Source: Absidia repens | Lineage: Eukaryota; Mucoromycota; Mucoromycetes; Mucorales; Cunninghamellaceae | Length of the DNA stretch: 64,000 nucleotides | Direction: 5' to 3' | Assembly (NCBI GenBank): GCA_002105175.1 | Contig: MCGE01000008.1 | Coordinates: 1,798,001-1,862,000, forward strand | Part shown: positions 58,467 to 64,000 of the stretch, one piece after another | How the letters are laid out: every line of letters starts with the position of its first letter | Position numbering within the stretch: the first letter of the stretch is position 1 | The notes under the pieces: generated by a model | Told to the model about the DNA's origin: nothing | What the model saw: the letters and a program-made list of their open reading frames with translations, nothing else | The model's database searches: none | Program-made: the position numbers and the translations under genes

Positions 58467-58608
58467 GTCACCGCTACCACCTTCAGAACAGGATCCTTTG
58501 CCCAATGATAACAAACCCCAGGGCATTCTTTTACAAGGCTCTTCGACTTTGTTTAGCAAGCGAACAACGGCGAAATCAAGAATGGCATCAAGGGAATCGA
58601 CGTCATAA
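54244..58608 (+). CDS. SSK1: Ssk1/Mcs4-type response regulator with membrane segments
   Basis: Exons 54244-55446, 55515-57468, 57562-57686 and 57757-58608 give 1377 aa. The C-terminal receiver is split by three introns but intact: VLIVEDN, DIQLPVMSGIDATK with phospho-acceptor Asp1096, IIVALTASS, and FLTKPVS. The following WLEKKIMEWGCMQALIDVEG WRQW is diagnostic of Ssk1, the regulator that activates the HOG/stress MAPK cascade. A Ser-rich loop of about 80 residues sits before VIIVALTASS; the family has a shorter one. The N-terminus has hydrophobic segments (FLMILACCLCCCVCVHVSWL, LVLAFTWLIMMVTSVFF, GVILSSAILVLYTYF). Between lies an H-box-like THELLSP and an ATPase-like LLRNIMEGCTPGACIEVG region without the usual catalytic residues. 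Gln/Ser-rich linkers fill 56250-57400. AATAAA lies at 58798. Confidence 0.9.
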
Positions 58609-59114
58609 GGTCTTGTCTTGATCTACTTTATCATGGTCTGTCTGATCGATTCTTCATGCCTTAGCTTAATTACCCTCTTTCCTCTACCACATATTGTATA
58701 GTTTTATTTGTTTATTTCATTCGCTTTTAGTTTTATCTTCCTCTCTCTATTCATTCCCATTCCCCTCTTCTTCTTTTTTTTTTTCTTTTTTTGGTCAAAT
58801 AAAAATAAAATAAAAAAATTACGTTTTAGTGAAACACATTTTTATGCATAGGATAACTGACACAAGTGATGCCGTGATGGGGTTCGTGTGTGTGTTTGGA
58901 AAAGGGCAACAAACGGGTTCTTATATAAATTGACACTTGGCACCATCGGATGGGTGGATTGGAAAAGGTAGGATGGTATTAGTGCCACCGCAGGGATAAA
59001 AAAAAAAAAAAAAAAAAAAAAAAAGGTCGTCTTGGATATTTGAAGTTGGTCCGTTTTGGCTGAAGGGTCAAACGCAAGTTTTTCTTACACAGCGCGTGCA
59101 CAGAGAAAAATAGT

Positions 59115-59860
59115 TTAAATATCCGCCCACATGAATATTTATTTCTTTTTTTTTTTTTTTTTTTTTTTTCTCACTCTCTTTTTATTTCTTCATTTTTTTT
59201 CTTCGCTATTCAACTTTTTTGAGGCTCTATGATCTTAGAATAGTGTCAGGATTAGTTTAGAAGGGGATTCAGCTCAGGAATGACAACCTGTATGGGGAAC
59301 CCTTTCATTTTGGATTTAGGATTTTGGAAGCACCATCAGTTGGCTTTTTGAAGCCTCCATTAGCTTAGTTTAGTGCTAGTTTGTCCGTAGTTTGTGTCTA
59401 TATCTGAATAAACGATGTCTATTTTTACATCCTTCAATGAAATACGTCCCACTAGTCTCTATCCTGCTTCGCACAACAGATTCCTTTTTTATTTTTTCTT
59501 AATACCATCAATCCCGTCTGATTAGTGTTAGCCATGTTGTGTTTTCAATAAAAAGATTCACTATAACCTTTTTTCATTCCATCCACAGTATGTAAACTCC
59601 CGTTTTTACAATCTCCCCTTTAGATTAGTGTTGACCATTCCTTAAATCTCGCATTAGTCTCCCTCATACTTCTTCCATTAGATCTTTCCCTGTACAAAGA
59701 AACCCCTTTTCGTCTTTCGTTTTAGTATCTACCAATATGCTTCAATAAAATATGCTCTTTTTTTTATTTTTTATTCGTCATCTTCGTACTCTATTCATTA
59801 TATAGTAAACAAGGTTGTTATTGTAGCTGTTTTGTAAATGGCCAATCAAACGCTTGTTCT
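59115..59860 (+). repeat. Dispersed repeat copy R4
   Basis: Head TTAAATATCCGCCCACATGA at about 59115-59134 (E-box changed to CACATG), GCTATTCAACTTTTTTGAGG at about 59205, TGTCAGGATTAGTTTAGAAG at about 59243, core at 59293-59315, CTGAATAAACGATGTC at about 59403. Tail subunits open at about 59435, 59545, 59640 and 59741, the last being CTTCAATAAAATATGC. It ends near TTATTGTAGCTGTTTTGTAA, as R3 does (TTATTGTAGCTATTTCTTAT). Confidence 0.8.
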
Positions 59861-60171
59861 CTAATTTATCCACCACTATGATTACTTCCCTCTCCATCCC
59901 CCTCCCCCTAAAGACCCAAGGACTGACGATCGATCTTAGATTGATTATTATCAAAGACACCCATATTTCCGCTTGACCGATTTTATAAAGTGAATATAGG
60001 TTGTGCTATGAGTGTATCCGCCACGATAGAGCATTTTGCATTATCCCAAATCTTATCTGTGACTAGTGCGTCATTTCCCTCTCACCCCCACCTTGTGTCC
60101 GTGCGACTTGTTACATAATGCTTTTTCATAAATGATTATAGCATATTCTCATTCTATGAATTCGATTACAT

Positions 60172-60207
<36 letters not shown>

Positions 60208-60425
60208 TCACCTCATTCGTCTTCTATCATTTTACCATCACACAATACACGTATTCAAATCAAAAGTCAATCATTCGTTTTACTGCATATAATAACAAAT
60301 CCATCATATTGTCAAAACAAACAAAGTGGTAAAATTTTTATTATAAAAATAATGAGATGTTGAACTAGATTAAAGGTAGAATGTGTATTAAAAATGAGAG
60401 ATGATGGGGAAGGGAGCAGGAGGGG

Positions 60426-60452
60426 AATAATAATAATAATAATAATAATAAT
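60426..60452. repeat. (TAA)n microsatellite
   Basis: Nine uninterrupted TAA units in the 3' flank of the PPZ gene. Confidence 0.85.
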
Positions 60453-60527
60453 ATAAACTAAGTCGAATACTAATAATAATAAAAATCAAATAAATAACAC
60501 TATCACTGATTCTGGGAGGTGCGACGT

Positions 60528-61460
60528 TCATTGCGATGGTGTTTCTGCCATGGACGGACTATCGATAAAAATAAAAATAAAAGTCGAGTGTAAGTTGCCT
60601 AAGAGAGATTATCATGATCATGACGATGATTTTCTTTCTTACTTCGATCCATTATTCACCATTGCCACAGGATGAGCTTCCTTTGGAGCACTCATGGACC
60701 CTAACTTTGTTGCCGGTGGAGGGTGATCTGTCGGCGTCAATAGTTCAAAGCTACAGAGCAATTCCTCGTTGACGGTCATGATCGAGGCGAAATTGTCGAA
60801 TTCACCACAATAGTTTGGTGCAGAGAAAACGGTCACCAGCGTGCGTTCATTGAAGAATTCATAGCCATCCTCGACTACCATATGAGCACGGCACACCAAA
60901 TCCAGATCATGTTTGGCCAAAAATTCGTTCACAATCTTCTTGCCAAAACAGTAAGACACACCTCGTTCATTGTCTTCCCATTCAATCGCAGTATCTGATG
61001 GGTCGGACCATAACAAATCGTTCAGCGTTCCATATTCCGGAACATCAGTGGGCCGCATGATGCCACGAATGTCCTCCATTGAATCGAGTGAAGGGCTACA
61101 TAGATATACATTCAAAAAAGAGAAAGCGATGAATAAAAATGATCGGACAGTTTCAAAAATAGCAGTTATGGTGTGTTTACCTTAAACCACCGTGAACACA
61201 AAATATCTTGCTTGCTACCAATGCTGCTATTGGCAATGTGTTGAAAACATCCACAAATGTTTTCCATATCTTCACATTTGTTCGTCGTTTGCATTCATCG
61301 TAAAAGCCGTATACTATAGGAAATAAGAAAGGTCTCAGTTTGACCCATTCTCCAATGTGAAATGTATTTCAATTTGTTGTCTTACCTCGAGTGACAGATC
61401 CTATTAAATAAAAATCCAAAAAAAAAAGAATGAATATCATATTCACGATCAACACACACA

Positions 61461-61505
<45 letters not shown>

Positions 61506-62620
61506 ATATATATATATACCATCACGTCAATATAGTTTTCCACTTACCGCTTTCATGATTACCCCGAAGTAAAAAGAATGTTTCCGGAAATTTGATCTTG
61601 TAACAGAAGAGTAAGAGGATAGATTCCAGGCTTTGTTTGCCGCGATCCACATAGTCACCCAGGAACAAATAGTTTGCATCAGGTGGAAACCCGCCCTAAA
61701 ATGTAAGATATCTAAGTATAAATAAAGCAATCATGGCGTTTTTTTTTTCTTTGTTGTTGTTGGTCCCTAGTGTATCCGATAAAAAAAAAAAGGTCTTTAC
61801 CATTTCGAATAAACGAATCAGATCATGATATTGACCATGAATATCACCCAAGATTTTCACAGGCGGATTCAATTCCAGTAAGCTCTATATAGTATAATAA
61901 AATGAGTCAAGCAAATTCCGTCCGGTCCGTCCCCTCCCTCTCCCCCCCCCCAAACCCTTCATACCTTACACTCTCCCCTCTCTTCTCCCCCCAAAAAAAA
62001 CCTCCCTAATTCTTTTCGTTGTGACACATAGATCATCCTTAGTTTGTTTTTTTTTGGAGACTTACGGGTTGGCTGAGGAAGATTTCTTGAACAGCACGAC
62101 AAATAGCAACAATTTCAGAGTTCTTGAAACAAATGGATTTGTGTATTTTGGAGCTTCTGCCCACTTCCAATAACCGGTCGATACATTCATCAATATCCAA
62201 GTTCCGTCCTACGGATCGCATGGAGGTGGCCGTGAGTTGATTCTGTGAGGTGAACGTGAGCTGATTTGAATCGTCCAAAGATGGTTGTTGAGGCCACATA
62301 TCACCACTATCACGCTTTGTTTTTGTTGATGTTGCTGAAGCTGCTGCTGTTGCTGTAGAAGGTGTGGGTGGCGATTGACTAGCCGCAGAATCTTTATTAT
62401 TAGGGAATGCTTGTTGTGCAGACGGTATTTGGTGAGGGCTGTTGTTGCTATCGTCGTTTCTGGTATTGCTTTTCCCGTTGAGTGACATTCGCTGAATACT
62501 CGAGTTCACCAATATAGAGTTCATGGACGTTGCTGTGGTATTAGAGTAATCATTGTCATTGGTGTCTGTCCTGATTACGCTTGGCCTATCTTTTCTTTTT
62601 TTCGATGATGTGTTGCCCAT
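60528..62620 (-). CDS. PPZ1: PP1-like Ser/Thr phosphatase, PPZ type (N-myristoylated)
   Basis: Exons 62066-62620, 61801-61884, 61548-61695, 61386-61400, 61181-61313, 60643-61095 and a short last exon 60528-60558 give 472 aa. The N-terminus [10 protein letters not shown] is a myristoylation site with a basic patch, followed by about 140 Ser/Thr/Asn-rich residues: the PPZ layout. The catalytic core is intact: [10 protein letters not shown] (Asp199, His201), [62 protein letters not shown] phosphatases restrain potassium uptake and affect salt tolerance and cell integrity. A 15-nt microexon (61386-61400) encodes most of GSVTR. The last exon is the least certain: another frame there reads [20 protein letters not shown] repeat (61452-61503) lies in the third intron. 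Confidence 0.92.
61452..61503. repeat. (CA)n microsatellite
   Basis: About 52 nt of CA units with one TA interruption, followed by (TA)n to about 61517, inside the PPZ intron next to the 15-nt microexon. Confidence 0.9.
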
Positions 62621-63125
62621 TGAGTTTCAAAGTGAGTGTTTGTATGGAGATATATGTGCAATGAGTCAAATATTTTCTCCTCTATATATCTAATTTTTTG
62701 GTTTTTTTAAAAAAAAAGGTATGGAGAGAAAGAAAAAGTATGAGAAAAAAAGAGCGACTTTATAAATTTTTCATTCCCGTCAAAAAAAAAAGTATAGTGT
62801 CTCATCACGTGTGTAGTGCGAGTGGTAAACCAGCAACAAGTAAAGCATGTTTAAATCATGTGCACTACATCAACTGGCATTATCAAACGCGGATTGAGAG
62901 TGATTTTATTGTAGCTTCTAGATTATTCAAAATTTGTGTATACCAGCAGTTTTATACCATCAGCATGAATGAGAAAGTATATATTAAACATTGAAATCAC
63001 GCTGCCCGAACTGATTTCAAATTCCCTTAAAAACGCCATCGCCTTATATCAACTTCTGACCAAAGCTCTGACGGATGATCAGTAGTTGATATATTTTCAG
63101 CACTATAAACTACAAGCTTTTTTTA

Positions 63126-63161
<36 letters not shown>

Positions 63162-63522
63162 GTTTTGAATCAGATGCTCCTTATAGATGATACTATAGTA
63201 CACGCATGGTCTCATATTGTTTGGAAGCTTCTTCCTTACTTCCAATATAATGCTATATCATTTTTTTCAATGATATCATACACGTAGCCATAACACACAC
63301 TCACTCACACGCACGCAGAAAAAAAAGAATGACAAAAGCACATCATAGAGGTAGATAGTATGATATACAATGCACTATACGTACCCAAAAAGGTAACAAC
63401 CGTTGTTCACTTGTCAACCAGCATCAACACGTAATTTACTTTTATTGATATAACATATACGTTTATATATTTATTGCTACAGCTAAGACTAGTAAATATA
63501 CGATCGGGAGATAATATAAACA
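62621..63522. other. 0.9-kb intergenic region with 33-nt T tract
   Basis: The PPZ promoter (T/A-rich near 62690-62720) and the 3' flank of the right-edge gene. A 33-nt T run lies at about 63128-63160. No gene seen. Confidence 0.4.
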
Positions 63523-64000
63523 CTAAACAAATCGCACCAAGTCCAATTCTTTTCGTAGTTGCACATTTTCCATCCGTAAGGCGCTATTTTCATTTCCTAT
63601 CCGACAAAGTTGTTTTTCAAGTGACTCCTATTGATATGCAAAACAAAACAAAAAAAGTGTTAGTAAATGCAAATGCATAACATTCCAGTGGTCATGGTTT
63701 AAACTTACAATCATTGATGTCATGTCATCTTCATTTGCGGATGAGGAATATAAGTGTTTTTGCTGATGAGATCGCCTATTTCATAAATATAAAAGGGGTA
63801 GGAATTAACATTTGCTTATTTCTTTTTATCACTCACTGCTCCCTCATTCTGATTTACTGTGATTGCATTGTTCCAAAGATGTCTTCGATAAGGTGCCTTT
63901 GTGCATCGTTATTTCGTATCAACTCTTTAAGATGAGACTGCAAGAGTGCTGTTGCGGCGGATGATGTTGTAGATTTGGATGCAGTGGCCGTGGCAGTCGC
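63523..64000 (-). CDS. 3' end of a Ser/Ala-rich protein with C-terminal coiled coil
   Basis: Three exons are visible: 63858 to beyond 64000, 63709-63775 and 63523-63627 (stop at 63523-63525); phases agree. The readable C-terminus is Ala/Thr/Ser-rich, then ALLQSHLKELIRNNDAQRHL IEDIFG, a polar stretch with SANEDDMTSM, and a final ESLEKQLCRIGNENSALRME NVQLRKELDLV. The last part has heptads of Leu/Ile with Asn at a core position, like a leucine zipper or short parallel coiled coil, and closes the protein. No basic region is seen before it in this window, so a bZIP factor is possible but not shown. The 5' part lies outside the window. Confidence 0.7.

Larger units (their letters stand above)
58609..60527. 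other. 1.9-kb gene-free stretch with repeat copy R4
   Basis: No supported gene. Contains A and T homopolymers (58999-59024, 59151-59169, 60178-60204), repeat copy R4, a TAA triplet run (60426-60452) and the 3' flank of the PPZ gene. Confidence 0.5.

Noticed and set aside
1..64000. tRNA, rRNA or CRISPR features
   Set aside because: I found no convincing tRNA A/B-box pair, no rRNA segment and no CRISPR-like array. The tandem tails of the repeat family have about 105-bp units with no constant spacer pattern.

Overview
The window looks like nuclear chromosome DNA from an early-diverging fungus, most likely Mucoromycota (Mucorales-like). I infer this from many short GT-AG introns (about 45-110 bp) behind T-rich tracts, an AT-rich background with long A/T homopolymers, Ser/Gln/Asn-rich linkers, and a fungal gene set: a TORC2 Rictor homologue with an N-terminal coiled coil, an Ssk1-type response regulator, a PPZ-type phosphatase, NCE101, Rax1-like and Bsd2-like proteins, and fungal aspartokinase. 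I cannot name a genus. Exon structures were worked out by hand from splice signals, reading phase and family conservation.

Layout, left to right. 1-2.4 kb: a DUF202 membrane protein running off the left edge and, divergently, an AARSD1-type alanyl-tRNA editing protein. 2.4-6.9 kb: a small MIR-type beta-trefoil protein among repeats. 6.9-10.5 kb (minus): a mitochondrial PPR protein and a Rax1-like RGS membrane protein. 10.5-16.8 kb: gene-poor, with dispersed repeats, a retroelement-like relic and decayed sequence. 16.8-33.2 kb: dense genes, namely a GT1 UDP-glycosyltransferase (+), GSK3 (-), an unknown coiled-coil protein (-), PUS1 (-), HOM3 (+), a 66-aa mitochondrial-like protein (+), a Bsd2/Ndfip-like protein (-), a small secreted Cys protein (-), REI1 (-) and NCE101 (+). 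34.3-39.5 kb: a 1374-aa Rictor/Avo3 homologue. 39.5-41.9 kb: repeats. 41.9-43.4 kb (-): a divergent D-amino-acid-oxidase-like protein ending in a peroxisomal tripeptide. 44.9-58.6 kb (+): a two-LIM protein, a C2H2/AT-hook protein, an unknown Ser-rich protein, SUMO, an MTH1-like Nudix hydrolase and a 1377-aa Ssk1 homologue with membrane segments and a degenerate kinase-like core. 58.6-60.5 kb: another repeat. 60.5-62.6 kb (-): a PPZ-type phosphatase. Right edge (-): the 3' end of a Ser/Ala-rich protein with a C-terminal coiled coil.

Functional themes are signalling (GSK3, Rictor/TORC2, Ssk1, PPZ, RGS), translation and RNA maintenance (AARSD1, PUS1, REI1, PPR), and protein modification or sorting (SUMO, Bsd2-like, NCE101). 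I see no biosynthetic-cluster or operon logic, but there are tight divergent pairs (PUS1/HOM3, REI1/NCE101).

The least explained structure is a dispersed non-coding repeat family: four long and two shorter or degraded copies in 64 kb, both orientations. It has an E-box-like head, a conserved core and a tail of about 105-bp tandem subunits that repeatedly carry AATAAA-like signals. Other notable points are 7-18 nt initial coding exons in three genes, a 15-nt internal microexon in the PPZ gene, and a 57-nt stop-free intron.
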